Assembly: GCA_022709905.1 (NCBI GenBank) | Contig: JAKLHY010000033.1 | Location: 1 to 64,000 of the forward strand | Direction: 5' to 3' | Source of the DNA: Verrucomicrobiota bacterium | GTDB taxonomy: Bacteria; Verrucomicrobiota; Verrucomicrobiia; Limisphaerales; UBA1319 | Length of the DNA: 64,000 nt | Shown here: positions 27,380 through 36,294 of the stretch, one piece after another | Numbering within the stretch: position 1 is the stretch's first letter | Layout: every line of letters starts with the position of its first letter | Notes under the pieces: model-generated | Told to the model about the DNA's origin: nothing | Databases searched by the model: none | Seen by the model: the letters and a program-made list of their open reading frames with translations, nothing else | Made by a program: the position numbers and the translations under genes

Positions 27380-28594
27380 ATGTGGGCGATTCTTAAAACC
27401 TCCTTGCGTGCGATCCGAAGGAACATCCTTCGATCGTTCCTCACCATGTTGGGCATTATTGTGGGCATTTCCGCCGTCATCGTCGGAGTCAGCATGGGCG
27501 CCGGCGCGAAAGCGGAGGTGGACAAGCAGATTGCCAGCATGGGGAACAATTTGCTCATCATTTTTTCGGGGAACATGTCCCGGGGTGGAGTGCGGGGCGG
27601 ATTTGGCATGCAGCCGAGCCTCACCGAACAGGATTATGACGCGCTCCGCCGCGAAATCTCGGGCCTGGCCGGCATCAGCCCCGAGGTCCGCACCACCGTC
27701 CAGGTTGCCGCCGGAAATCAGAACACTTCGGTCGGCATCTGGGGGGTCAGCGCTGACTTTGCCGAGTTCAGATCCTGGCGGTTTCAGTCGGGAAACAACT
27801 TTACCGACACCGATGTTCGGAGCGCCAACAAGGTCTGCCTGATCGGGAAAACCACCGCCGCAACCTTGTTTGGAGAGGGCGTGGATCCCGTGGGCCAGGT
27901 GGTTCGGGTGAAAAACGCCCCGTTCACCGTGGTCGGCTGGCTGGCCGCCAAAGGCGCCAACGCCTTCGGCCAGGACCAGGATGACGTCATGTTCATGCCT
28001 TACACGAGCGTGATGAAGCGCCTCTCCGGGGACACCAAGTTCCGCGCCTTTAGCCTCGCCGCGGAAAGCCCCGAGGTTATGGGCGATGTCACCAACCAGA
28101 TCACCGCCCTCTTGCGCCAGATGCATCGGATTACCCCGGATAAAGAGGATGATTTTTCAATCCGCAGCCAGCAGGAGATGAGTGATTTTGCCAATGCCAA
28201 CAATCGGATCATGACCTTGTTGATCGGGGCATTTGCGGGCATTTCCCTGGTCGTCGGCGGGATTGGCATCATGAACATCATGCTGGTCAGCGTCACCGAG
28301 CGGACTCGGGAGATTGGCATTCGGCTTGCCGTGGGGGCTCGAGCCCGGGATGTCCTTCGACAATTCCTGATCGAAGCCGTTCTCCTCAGCGTGGTGGGAG
28401 GCGCCCTGGGGATTGCCACCGGTTTCTGGCTGGCCCCTCTGCTGACGAGGTTCGCCGAATTTCCCACGCTCATCTCCAACACCTCCGTCGTCATCGCCTT
28501 CTCGGTCAGCGCGGTAATTGGGGTTGTGTTCGGTTTCTTTCCCGCTCTCAAGGCGGCGAACCTCGATCCGATCGAGGCCCTTCGTTACGAGTAG
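27380..28594 (+). CDS. MacB-type ABC transporter permease
   Basis: A 404-residue permease with four predicted membrane helices. The first (RSFLTMLGIIVGISAVIVGVS) follows a short cytoplasmic start (LKTSLRAIRRNI). A large periplasmic MacB_PCD domain follows (about residues 45-265). An FtsX-like C-terminal half carries the other three helices (LIGAFAGISLVVGGIGIMNI, then EAVLLSVVGGALGIATGFW and VIAFSVSAVIGVVFGFFPAL), with the conserved TERTREIGIRLAVGARARDV loop between. With the preceding adaptor and ATPase it forms an efflux or export pump for an unknown substrate. No TolC-like outer-membrane gene is in the window. Confidence 0.92.
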   Translation: MWAILKTSLRAIRRNILRSFLTMLGIIVGISAVIVGVSMGAGAKAEVDKQIASMGNNLLIIFSGNMSRGGVRGGFGMQPSLTEQDYDALRREISGLAGISPEVRTTVQVAAGNQNTSVGIWGVSADFAEFRSWRFQSGNNFTDTDVRSANKVCLIGKTTAATLFGEGVDPVGQVVRVKNAPFTVVGWLAAKGANAFGQDQDDVMFMPYTSVMKRLSGDTKFRAFSLAAESPEVMGDVTNQITALLRQMHRITPDKEDDFSIRSQQEMSDFANANNRIMTLLIGAFAGISLVVGGIGIMNIMLVSVTERTREIGIRLAVGARARDVLRQFLIEAVLLSVVGGALGIATGFWLAPLLTRFAEFPTLISNTSVVIAFSVSAVIGVVFGFFPALKAANLDPIEALRYE

Positions 28595-28675
28595 GACCGG
28601 TCTGAGCTGCAAGCGGCGGCCAGTGGCTTCCAGCGCAGTCGCGCTCCGCTTCGTTTCGGATGGGTCTTTGTGGTG

Positions 28676-29002
28676 TCAGGAGGCGACGGGCGCGCTCACG
28701 CGATTCAACATGTCGGCCAGCTGTTTGGGAGATTGAAAGCCCATGGCCTTGTCCACCACTTTTCCGCCGGCAAATAACAACAGGGTCGGGACGGCGGTGA
28801 TTCCATAACGCGCCGCCAGTTCCGGTGATTCATCGATGTCCACCTTCACGACTTTGGCTCGGCCCTCGAACTCCTTCGAGACCGATTCGAGCACGGGCGT
28901 CAGCATGCGGCAGGGGCCGCACCAGGTGGCAAAAAAATCTACCAGCACGGGTATCTTGGATTGCACAACTTCCTGATCGAACTGTTCGCTATTTGTTTTC
29001 AT
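28676..29002 (-). CDS. trxA: Thioredoxin
   Basis: A 108-residue thioredoxin, the usual length of the cytoplasmic TrxA family. The redox motif FFATWCGPCRM has cysteines 28 and 31, the buried Asp is in VLVDFF, and the cis-proline is in ITAVPTLLLF. There is no signal peptide, so it reduces cytosolic disulfides. The ATG at 29002 (MKTNSEQF) is chosen; an upstream GTG would add 12 residues outside the family. It is divergent from an ECF sigma-factor gene across only 39 bp, so the two promoters must overlap or interleave. It is convergent with the permease gene on the other side. Confidence 0.95.
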   Translation of the reverse strand: MKTNSEQFDQEVVQSKIPVLVDFFATWCGPCRMLTPVLESVSKEFEGRAKVVKVDIDESPELAARYGITAVPTLLLFAGGKVVDKAMGFQSPKQLADMLNRVSAPVAS

Positions 29003-29041
29003 TGTTTTGTGTGTCGAATGAATTAAGGTTTTCTGCACACT

Positions 29042-29698
29042 ATGGAGCCAGCCGAGACAAAAAAGTTACAGGCGGCCGAACGGCAGCTGGATGCTGATCT
29101 GGTGAGGCGAGCCAAGGCCGGCGAGATGGAGGCTTTTGAGGCGCTGACCTCGCGCTACGAACGACAGGTCTACTCGCTCGCCCTGCGCCTGTTGCGGCAT
29201 CCCCAGGATGCCGAGGATGTCACCCAGCAGACCTTTCTCGGCGTGATTGAGCATCTGGACGGCTTCCGCGAAGAAGCCGCCTTTGAAACCTGGCTGATGC
29301 GGATCGCGACCCACGCGGCGCTCAAGGTGATCCGAAAACGCAGGGGACTCGAGATGCTGTCTTTGGACCAAACCCCCGAGTCGTCGGAGTCCGAGGATCC
29401 CATGCCCTTGCCTGCGTTTATCGCCGATTGGAGCGAGTCCCCCGAACGGTTGGTGACCCGGAACGAAACACGACAGCTGATTGAAAACGCCCTGGACCAA
29501 CTGGATGAAAAACACCGGCTGGTGTTTGTCTTGCGCGACGTCGAGGGCTTCTCCATCAAGGAAACGGCGGACACCTTGGACATGAGCGAAGCCAATGTGA
29601 AAGTCCGGCTATTGCGGGCGCGCTTAAGGCTCAGAGAAATTCTGACGCAGGCTTTCGGAGATCCGGAACGACGCCTGGAACGGCATCATCATGAGTAG
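29042..29698 (+). CDS. ECF-family RNA polymerase sigma factor
   Basis: A 218-residue group 4 sigma factor. Region 2 (EAFEALTSRYERQVYSLALRLL, HPQDAEDVTQQTFLGVIEHL, FETWLMRIATHAALKVIRKRR) and region 4 (LDEKHRLVFVLRDVEGFSIKE, then SEANVKVRLLRARLRLREIL) are both complete. They are joined by an acidic linker of about 40 residues. A gene for an 83-residue zinc-type anti-sigma factor follows after 63 bp, and an adaptor/permease/ATPase exporter comes next. The likely arrangement is a sigma factor that controls its own operon, including the exporter (inference). Confidence 0.9.
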   Translation: MEPAETKKLQAAERQLDADLVRRAKAGEMEAFEALTSRYERQVYSLALRLLRHPQDAEDVTQQTFLGVIEHLDGFREEAAFETWLMRIATHAALKVIRKRRGLEMLSLDQTPESSESEDPMPLPAFIADWSESPERLVTRNETRQLIENALDQLDEKHRLVFVLRDVEGFSIKETADTLDMSEANVKVRLLRARLRLREILTQAFGDPERRLERHHHE

Positions 29699-29761
29699 AT
29701 AAACTCGATGGTGTAACTTTTTTGCGTCTGCCGGATCCATTCATTAGAAGATGAAATCCTT

Positions 29762-30013
29762 ATGAAATGCGAGGAACTCCTGGCGATGTTGAACGAATAC
29801 GTCGATGGGACCGTGGATCCGCAAATCTGCGAGTCCTTCGAGCATCACCTGGCCGACTGCAACCCGTGCCAGGTGGTGGTCGACAACATTCGCAAAACCA
29901 TTACCCTCTACAAGGAGGGCAAACCTTTCGAGCTGCCGATCGCATTTCGCGAGCGCCTTCACGCCACGATCCGGACGCGCTGGATTGAAAAACAGGAAAA
30001 CGCCGGGCGTTGA
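29762..30013 (+). CDS. Zinc-finger (ZAS-type) anti-sigma factor
   Basis: An 83-residue soluble protein. Cys3 plus His29-x3-Cys33-x2-Cys36 (FEHHLADCNPCQ) make the zinc-binding anti-sigma (ZAS, zf-HC2) signature, so the protein should bind and inhibit the ECF sigma factor encoded 63 bp upstream. There is no transmembrane helix, which is consistent with a cytoplasmic sensor. Zinc-anti-sigma factors of this class often respond to redox or metal stress. The neighbouring thioredoxin gene makes a thiol-redox signal plausible, but this is inference. Confidence 0.85.
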   Translation: MKCEELLAMLNEYVDGTVDPQICESFEHHLADCNPCQVVVDNIRKTITLYKEGKPFELPIAFRERLHATIRTRWIEKQENAGR

Positions 30014-30072
30014 AGAACGTCCAGCGCTCGTTTCGAAAAACTACGTCCTGACCCAAAACCCGATTGCCGAAG

Positions 30073-31227
30073 ATGTCCATGTTTCGATTACGTTCCACAG
30101 CCAAATGGCTGGTGCCCCTCGTTGTCGTTGGAGCCTTGTTTGTCCGGTTCAAACTGTCTCCGATAACCGTTGCGGCGCACCGGCTGAAGGAGGGGACTGT
30201 CCTCTCTGAAGTGATGGGAACCGGCACCCTCGAGGCCCGAGTCAAAACCACCATCAGTCCGCGTCTCCAGGAACGATTGGCCGAGGTTTTGGTCGACCAA
30301 AACGACGCCGTGCGCTCCGGCCAGTTGCTCGCCCGACTGGATGACGGCGAGCTTCGACAGCAGGTTCAGGTGGCTGAAGCCGCCCTCGCCGCCGCCCGGG
30401 CGAGCGTCGACCGCATGCGAGCCGAAGAAGCCCGTGCCCAGGCTGTGCTCCGGCTGGCCCGCCTCGAGAATCAGCGCGTGGCCGATCTCTGGCAAAACCG
30501 CGTCGCGGCTCAGGCGGACTACGATAAGTCCAACGAACAGCTGCGGGTGGCCGAAGCCGACTTGCAGCGAGCCGAGGCGGCCATTGTCGAGGCGGAACGA
30601 CAGGCTGCGGCGGCGGAGCAGTCGTTGTTGTTGCATCGGGAGCAACTCGAGTACACTCAAATTCGAAGTCCCTATGACGGCTTGGTGGTACGACGGGATC
30701 GGGATGCCGGCGGCGTGGTGGTGCCGGGCAGCTCCCTGCTGCAATTGGTCGATACCAACGAGATTTGGGTCTCGGCCTGGGTCGATGAAACCGCCGCCGC
30801 CGATCTTTCCATTGGACAACCGGCTCATGTCGTCTTTCGCTCAGATCCCGCCACGAATTATGTTGGCATGCTGGCTCGCCTGGGACGGGAAACAGACCGG
30901 GAAACCCGCGAGTTCTTGGTCGATGTCCGGGTATCCAGCCTGCCGAGAAACTGGACCTTAGGCCAACGCGCCGAGGTTTACATCGAGACCGGCCGGAAAT
31001 CCTCAGCGCTGGCCGTGCCGGAGCGCTTCATTCAATGGCAAGCCGGTGTTCCAGGCGTCTGGGCGAACGAAAAAGACCGGGCCCGTTGGCGTGTCATTCA
31101 AACGGGCCTGCGTGGAAGGGGGCAGGTCGAGATCGTCAAAGGCCTGGCTGCCGGCGAAACCATTGTCCGGCTGCCCGAGGGCGCAAAACGCAAGCTGACC
31201 GAAGGCCAACGAATCCGCGTGCCATGA
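30073..31227 (+). CDS. HlyD/DevB-like periplasmic adaptor protein
   Basis: About 384 residues. An N-terminal membrane anchor (KWLVPLVVVGALFV) is followed by a biotinyl-lipoyl half (VMGTGTLEARVKTTISPRLQERL). A long coiled-coil hairpin rich in Ala/Glu/Arg follows (about residues 95-190, QVQVAEAALAAARASVDRMR and RVAEADLQRAEAAIVEAERQ). The second lipoyl half is YTQIRSPYDGLVVRRDRDAG, then a beta-barrel. It would bridge the permease and ATPase encoded next to an outer-membrane channel. An in-frame TTG at 30064 is an alternative start. The permease ATG overlaps its stop (ATGA). Confidence 0.87.
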   Translation: MSMFRLRSTAKWLVPLVVVGALFVRFKLSPITVAAHRLKEGTVLSEVMGTGTLEARVKTTISPRLQERLAEVLVDQNDAVRSGQLLARLDDGELRQQVQVAEAALAAARASVDRMRAEEARAQAVLRLARLENQRVADLWQNRVAAQADYDKSNEQLRVAEADLQRAEAAIVEAERQAAAAEQSLLLHREQLEYTQIRSPYDGLVVRRDRDAGGVVVPGSSLLQLVDTNEIWVSAWVDETAAADLSIGQPAHVVFRSDPATNYVGMLARLGRETDRETREFLVDVRVSSLPRNWTLGQRAEVYIETGRKSSALAVPERFIQWQAGVPGVWANEKDRARWRVIQTGLRGRGQVEIVKGLAAGETIVRLPEGAKRKLTEGQRIRVP

Positions 31228-32438
31228 ACCTTGCGGTCCGCGACATTCGCTATCACTTTGGCCGTTTCGTCCTGACGACTGTGGGCGTCAGCTTGCTTCT
31301 GATGATTGTCATGGGGATGGGGGGAATCTATCGTGGCTTGATCCATGAAGCCACCTTGTTGGTCAACCGCATCCAGGCGGATTTATGGGTGGTTCAAGGC
31401 GATACGCGGGGGCCCTTTGCCGAAATCTCGCGCGTGCCTGTCAACCTCGAGGATCGAGTCCGTTCCGTTTCCGGCGTCGCCAGCGCCCGATCCTTTGTTT
31501 CCCATTCCATCCAGCGTGAATACCAGGGAAAACCCTTGCGGATCGTGGTCCAGGGACTGGCTTGGCCCCAGGACAAGGGCGATTGGATCCCTCTTCTGGC
31601 GGGTCGGCCGCTGCGCCAGGCCCATTACGAAATGATCGCCGACCAATCCTTGAATCTCGCCTTGGGCGACCCGATCCCCCTGGGCAAGGATACCTATCGG
31701 GTAGTGGGATTGACCTCCGGGATGGTGGGTTCCGGCGGGGACGGTTTGGCGTTTTTCACGGTTCAGGACGCCCAGGCCATCCAGTTCGATCAACCGGGCG
31801 ATGCCATCCGTCTCGAACGTCAGGCGCGACGCGCCAGGCTCGAGGCCGTGGACCTCGGCAAAGTTCAGCCTTTGTTGCTCGAACGGGCCGTTGGCGGCTC
31901 GGAGAATATCCCGGCCCTCGCGCCTCCGCAAGTCAGCGCCGTTCTGGTGACCCTGGCTCCCGGCGCGAATCCCCAGCGCGTGGCGGAAACCCTGGCCCAA
32001 TGGCCCGATGTCACCGTCTATACCCAACAACAGCAAATCGACCTGCTGCTCTCCGGCATGGTGGACAAAGCCAGACGCCAGCTCGGTCTGTTTCGAGCCC
32101 TTTTGATCATCATTTCCACCATTATCATGGCTTTGATCATCTATACGCTCACCCTCGATAAAATCCACGACATCGCGATGCTCAAGTTGATCGGCGCCCG
32201 CAACCGGGTGATCGTCGGACTGATCCTCCAGCAGTCACTCCTCATCGGCGGCTTGGGTTACGCGCTGGCCTACAGCTTGGGAACCTATGCCTTTCCCCGA
32301 TTTCCAAGGCTCGTGGTCATCGAATCGTTTGACCTCGTCATGCTGGCGGGGATCGTTCTCGGGATTTCCGTTGTGGCCAGCCTGCTCGGGGTCGCCAAGG
32401 CCATTCACGTTGAACCCAACAAGGTTTTGTCCGCCTGA
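31224..32438 (+). CDS. ABC transporter permease (DevC/FtsX type)
   Basis: A 404-residue permease with an N-terminal helix (RFVLTTVGVSLLLMIVMGMGG). A periplasmic domain of about 240 residues follows (starting LIHEATLLVNRIQADLWVVQ, typical of DevC-like proteins). An FtsX C-terminal half has three helices (LFRALLIIISTIIMALIIY, LILQQSLLIGGLGYALAYSL, LAGIVLGISVVASLLGVA), with KIHDIAMLKLIGARNRVI between the first two. It overlaps the adaptor gene by 4 bp and the ATPase gene by 1 bp (TGATG), so the three are translationally coupled. DevBCA-type systems export glycolipids or other lipophilic compounds in cyanobacteria; the substrate here is unknown. Confidence 0.88.
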   Translation: MNLAVRDIRYHFGRFVLTTVGVSLLLMIVMGMGGIYRGLIHEATLLVNRIQADLWVVQGDTRGPFAEISRVPVNLEDRVRSVSGVASARSFVSHSIQREYQGKPLRIVVQGLAWPQDKGDWIPLLAGRPLRQAHYEMIADQSLNLALGDPIPLGKDTYRVVGLTSGMVGSGGDGLAFFTVQDAQAIQFDQPGDAIRLERQARRARLEAVDLGKVQPLLLERAVGGSENIPALAPPQVSAVLVTLAPGANPQRVAETLAQWPDVTVYTQQQQIDLLLSGMVDKARRQLGLFRALLIIISTIIMALIIYTLTLDKIHDIAMLKLIGARNRVIVGLILQQSLLIGGLGYALAYSLGTYAFPRFPRLVVIESFDLVMLAGIVLGISVVASLLGVAKAIHVEPNKVLSA

Positions 32439-33139
32439 TGAAGGATTCCTCCCCCACGCCGGCCATTGAGGCCATCCACCTGACCAAGATCTACGGTGGC
32501 GGCAACACCGAAGTGATCGCCCTCCAGGACGTCTCCCTTCGGGTTGAGAAAGGCGAGGTCGTGGCTCTCCTTGGTCCGAGCGGCGCCGGCAAGTCAACGC
32601 TCTTGACCGCTCTGGGCCTGATCAATCCTCCGACTTCAGGCCGCATTGTAATCGGCGGACAACCCGTTCTGGATGCCGAGCAGCCCCTTGTCGATCTCCG
32701 CGCCTTTCGACGCCGACACTTGGGGTTTGTCTTTCAAAAAGCCAACCTGATTCCGTTTCTCAATGCCACGGAAAATGTCCAGGTTGCCCTCGAAATCAAT
32801 GACCAAAGCCCCCGGAAATCGCGGGAACGGGCCATGGAATTGCTCGATTACCTCGGAGTCGCCGATCGCGCGCATCACTATCCCGACACGCTCTCAGGCG
32901 GCCAGCAACAACGCGTCGCTGTCGCTCGGGCCCTCGCCAATCGCCCCCAACTGATCCTGGCCGATGAACCCACCGCCGCCCTCGACAGCCACCGCGGCCG
33001 CCAGGTCATGGAACTGTTCCGTCGCGTCGCCCATGAACAGGGGGCCGCTGTCATCGTGGTCACCCACGATCATCGCGCCCTGGATGTGTTCGATCGCACG
33101 TTCAACATGGAGGACGGGCGATTGTCGTCCGCCTCCTGA
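32438..33139 (+). CDS. ABC transporter ATP-binding protein (DevA/LolD type)
   Basis: A 233-residue nucleotide-binding subunit. It has Walker A LLGPSGAGKSTLLTAL, Q-loop VFQKANLIPFL, signature DTLSGGQQQRVAVARAL, Walker B LILADEPTAALD and switch histidine VVTHDHRALD. Its start codon shares a base with the permease stop. Together with the preceding adaptor and permease it completes a DevBCA/MacAB-like exporter. The ECF sigma and anti-sigma genes upstream suggest that the whole set is stress-induced. Confidence 0.93.
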   Translation: MKDSSPTPAIEAIHLTKIYGGGNTEVIALQDVSLRVEKGEVVALLGPSGAGKSTLLTALGLINPPTSGRIVIGGQPVLDAEQPLVDLRAFRRRHLGFVFQKANLIPFLNATENVQVALEINDQSPRKSRERAMELLDYLGVADRAHHYPDTLSGGQQQRVAVARALANRPQLILADEPTAALDSHRGRQVMELFRRVAHEQGAAVIVVTHDHRALDVFDRTFNMEDGRLSSAS

Positions 33140-33323
33140 TGGTGGATTCCGCCTTCGGCAGGCTTTCCGCCCCAACGCCTTTCTCGAGAGTCCCGCAGGC
33201 GACTGGCCGCCGCGCGATTCAGGCCCAGAGAATTATTGTTGTCGGTTTTGTTTTTGATTTGATAGATTTGGCCAGCAACCTGCTATTATTGAACCGTGCG
33301 AACGGTTTCGATTGCATCCGCGT

Positions 33324-33351
33324 TTGACATCAGCGGGGCGACCGATAAGAT
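33324..33351 (+). promoter_or_regulatory. Sigma-70-like promoter for the pilus motor operon
   Basis: TTGACA (33324-33329), a 16-bp spacer and TAAGAT (33346-33351) precede the GTG start of the first PilB-like gene by about 45 bp. An AACCGT-gcga-ACGGTT inverted repeat lies just upstream (about 33293-33308) and could be an operator. The rest of the 256-bp gap (33140-33395) is AT-rich and holds no gene that I can support. Confidence 0.45.
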
Positions 33352-33395
33352 TCGCCGTCCTCCCATGACGAACCGATGGGACCTGTAAAGATTTT

Positions 33396-35108
33396 GTGGC
33401 TGCCAAAGACGACTATTTAGTGGATCTGCTGGTGGACATGGGATTGGTGACCAACGAGCAGTTGAGTTCCACCCGTGGCGAGGCCGATTCTACCGGCCAG
33501 GGGGTCATCGACGTCCTTCTGGCGCATGGAACCATTCAACCCATCGACGTGACCCGAGCTAAAGCGGCCCACTTCGGAGTGGAGACCGTCGATCTCGGCG
33601 ACATGCCCCTGGCGGACGATGTCATTGCCACCGTCCCTCGGCACATCGCCAAACGATACAAGGTGGTTCCGGTCTTCAAAGGTGAAGGCAGCATCACCGT
33701 GGCCGTAAGCGACCCGTCGGATCTGGATACGATCGACAGTCTTCGCCATCTCTTAAACCAGGAAATCGAGGTTCGGGTGGCGGCGGAAGACGAGATCGAC
33801 AACGCTATCGCCAAGTATTATGGCGCTCGGGATGATTCCGTCGGGAAAATGATCCAGGAAATCACCGAAGGCGAGGTCGAGATCGGGGAATTAGGGGCGT
33901 TGGGAAGCGCCCAGGACGACGGGGCCGTGGTGGATGCCGACGCTCCGATCATCAAGCTCGTCAATACCTTGATCGTCGAGGCTTTCAAGTCCCGGGCATC
34001 GGATATTCATCTGGAACCTTTGGCGGACCGGTTTCGGGTCCGTTATCGCATTGACGGCATGCTGCACGAGATGAAAAGCCCCCCCAAACGGCTTCAAAAC
34101 TCGATCATCAGCCGCCTCAAGATCCAATCGAACATGTCCATCGCGGAGAAGCGCATTCCCCAGGACGGCCGCATCCAGATGTCGGTCGGGGGCAAGTCCA
34201 TCGACCTGCGCGTTTCCTGTCTCCCGACCACGCACGGCGAAAGTATCGTCATGCGTATTCTCGACAAAGAAGGCTTGAAGCTGGGTTTGGTTGAGCTGGG
34301 ATTTTTCACTGACGATCAACAGACTTTCGAGCGGCTTATCGGCCTGCCAGACGGGATCCTGCTGGTGACCGGGCCGACCGGTTCCGGCAAGACCACCACT
34401 CTCTATGCCGTGCTCAACTACATCAACAGGCCGGACCGCAAGATCATCACGGTCGAGGACCCGGTTGAGTACGTGATGTCGGGCATCAACCAGGTTCATG
34501 TAAGCGAGGCGGTCGGATTGACTTTTGCGGCGGCTCTGCGCTCGATCCTTCGCCAGGCCCCAAACGTGATCATGGTGGGGGAAATCCGCGACCTCGAGAC
34601 CGCAACCATTGCCATCAATGCCTCGCTGACCGGGCACTTGGTATTCTCCACGCTGCACACCAACGACGCGCCCAGCGCCGTGACCCGTTTGATCGACATC
34701 GGGGTCAAGCCCTTCCTGGTGGCCTCCTCGACGCGAGCTCTGATGGCGCAACGCCTAGTGCGCCGGGTTTGCCGCCGATGCGGAACGCCCTATACCCCCC
34801 CGGAATCCGAGCTCCACTCCCTGGGCATTGATGCCGCCACGCTGACCAATGCCAGCTTCAAGAAGGGCAAAGGATGCAGCGACTGCAAAAATACCGGTTA
34901 CCGGGGACGGTTTGGGATCTTTGAGATTTTTGTAATCGACGACGAAACCCGCAAGCTGATCTACGACAAGGTGTCCTCGACGGTGCTCAGGGCGCGAGCC
35001 CGCGAAATGGGGATGCGCACGCTGCGCGAAGATGGTGTCCGCAAGGCCGTGGCCGGCATGACTTCACCCGAGGAAGTGATCCGGGCAACCATCGGAGACA
35101 TTGAATGA
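33396..35108 (+). CDS. pilB: PilB/GspE-family assembly ATPase (first copy)
   Basis: A 570-residue hexameric ATPase that powers assembly of type IV pilus or type II secretion pseudopili. An MshEN/T2SSE N-domain lies at about residues 1-150. The catalytic part has RASDIHLEPLADRFRVRYRIDG, Walker A GPTGSGKTTTLYAV, Asp box and Walker B (VIMVGEIRDLET), LVFSTLHTND and a zinc-binding tetracysteine (CRRC and CSDC). The segment before Walker B reads RQAPNV, where most relatives have RQDPDV. The GTG start is used because the in-frame ATG upstream runs into a stop. PilT, a second PilB and PilC follow on the same strand. Confidence 0.92.
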   Translation: MAAKDDYLVDLLVDMGLVTNEQLSSTRGEADSTGQGVIDVLLAHGTIQPIDVTRAKAAHFGVETVDLGDMPLADDVIATVPRHIAKRYKVVPVFKGEGSITVAVSDPSDLDTIDSLRHLLNQEIEVRVAAEDEIDNAIAKYYGARDDSVGKMIQEITEGEVEIGELGALGSAQDDGAVVDADAPIIKLVNTLIVEAFKSRASDIHLEPLADRFRVRYRIDGMLHEMKSPPKRLQNSIISRLKIQSNMSIAEKRIPQDGRIQMSVGGKSIDLRVSCLPTTHGESIVMRILDKEGLKLGLVELGFFTDDQQTFERLIGLPDGILLVTGPTGSGKTTTLYAVLNYINRPDRKIITVEDPVEYVMSGINQVHVSEAVGLTFAAALRSILRQAPNVIMVGEIRDLETATIAINASLTGHLVFSTLHTNDAPSAVTRLIDIGVKPFLVASSTRALMAQRLVRRVCRRCGTPYTPPESELHSLGIDAATLTNASFKKGKGCSDCKNTGYRGRFGIFEIFVIDDETRKLIYDKVSSTVLRARAREMGMRTLREDGVRKAVAGMTSPEEVIRATIGDIE

Positions 35109-35188
35109 TGCGGGAATCGTGTTGTGGCTTTTTCGATCCGATGAAATGCGTCTGATTTATTTTCAAAACTGACTGACAGGTTTTTTCT

Positions 35189-36283
35189 ATGTCATACTCG
35201 ATGTCTGATCTGCTGCACCTGGTGGTAACCGAGAATGCCTCCGACCTCCACATCCGGGTGGGAACCGCTCCCGTGATTCGGGTTCACGGCGTGTTACACC
35301 GTGTGGAGGGACCGGCGTTGAAGCCGGAGCATACCGAGGAACTGATGCGAAGCATCACTTCCGAAGACCATATTCAACAAGTCCGCGAGCGCGGCGGCGC
35401 CGACTTCGGCTTCGCTTTCGGCGAACTCGCCCGGTTCCGCGTGAGCGTGTTTAAAGAGAAAGGCAACTACGGCATCGTCGCCCGGCAGATCCCGAGCAAG
35501 ATGCTCACGATGGAGCAGATCGGCCTGCCTCCATCCGTCAAGGAGCTGCTTTATAAGCCCCGCGGCCTGGTCCTGATCACCGGCCCCACCGGCTCGGGAA
35601 AGACCACCACCTTGGCCTCGATGATCAACATCATCAACGAAGAACGCGATGACGCCCACATCATTACCGTCGAGGACCCCATCGAGTACTATCACAGACA
35701 CAAGAAAGCCCTGGTCACCCAGCGCGAAGTCAATGTCGATGTCCCCAACTTCGCCGAAGCCCTGCGCCGCGCCTTGCGCCAAGACCCGGACGTGATTCTG
35801 GTCGGCGAGTTGCGCGACCTGGAAACGATGGACGCCGCCATCACGGCGGCGGAGACCGGCCACTTGGTCTTCGGCACGCTCCATACCACCGGGGCCGCCA
35901 AAACCATCGATCGTATGGTCAACGCCTTCCCGGTCACCCAGCAGGAACAGATCCGGATTCAGCTCTCGACTGTGCTCCAGGCCGTGATCTCGCAATTGCT
36001 GATTCCCCGATGCGACAAACCCGGACGCGTCGCCATTTTTGAAATCATGGTCAACACCCCTTCGGTGGCCGCCCTGATCCGTGATAACAAGACGTTCCGG
36101 ATTAACTCGGATATTCAGACGGGAGCCAAGTATGGCATGGTCACCCTCGACAGCTTCCTGCTGGAAAAATTTCAGCTGGGCATGATTTCACAGGAGGAAG
36201 TCATCACCAAGTCCCAGGACCCGGTCACCACCATGCAGAAACTCCAGGAACTGGAGGCCGAGAGAGCCGCCAAACAAGCCTAG
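35189..36283 (+). CDS. pilT: Type IV pilus retraction ATPase PilT
   Basis: A 364-residue retraction motor. It has the PAS-like N-domain (SDLLHLVVTENASDLHIRVG), Walker A TGPTGSGKTTTLASM and His/Asp boxes (ITVEDPIEYYH). Walker B is VILVGELRDLET, followed by LVFGTLHTTGAAKTIDR. The PilT-typical AIRNLIRE-like segment is replaced by VAALIRDNKTFRI. No tetracysteine zinc site is present, as expected for PilT rather than PilB. It lies 80 bp after the first PilB-like gene and 11 bp before the second. Its presence points to a retractable pilus rather than a pure type II secretion system. Confidence 0.95.
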   Translation: MSYSMSDLLHLVVTENASDLHIRVGTAPVIRVHGVLHRVEGPALKPEHTEELMRSITSEDHIQQVRERGGADFGFAFGELARFRVSVFKEKGNYGIVARQIPSKMLTMEQIGLPPSVKELLYKPRGLVLITGPTGSGKTTTLASMINIINEERDDAHIITVEDPIEYYHRHKKALVTQREVNVDVPNFAEALRRALRQDPDVILVGELRDLETMDAAITAAETGHLVFGTLHTTGAAKTIDRMVNAFPVTQQEQIRIQLSTVLQAVISQLLIPRCDKPGRVAIFEIMVNTPSVAALIRDNKTFRINSDIQTGAKYGMVTLDSFLLEKFQLGMISQEEVITKSQDPVTTMQKLQELEAERAAKQA

Positions 36284-36294
36284 AGAAGCCGACT

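Noticed and set aside
28615..28660. Terminator between the permease and thioredoxin genes
   Set aside because: A weak AGCGC/GCGCT stem is present but no T-run follows on either strand.
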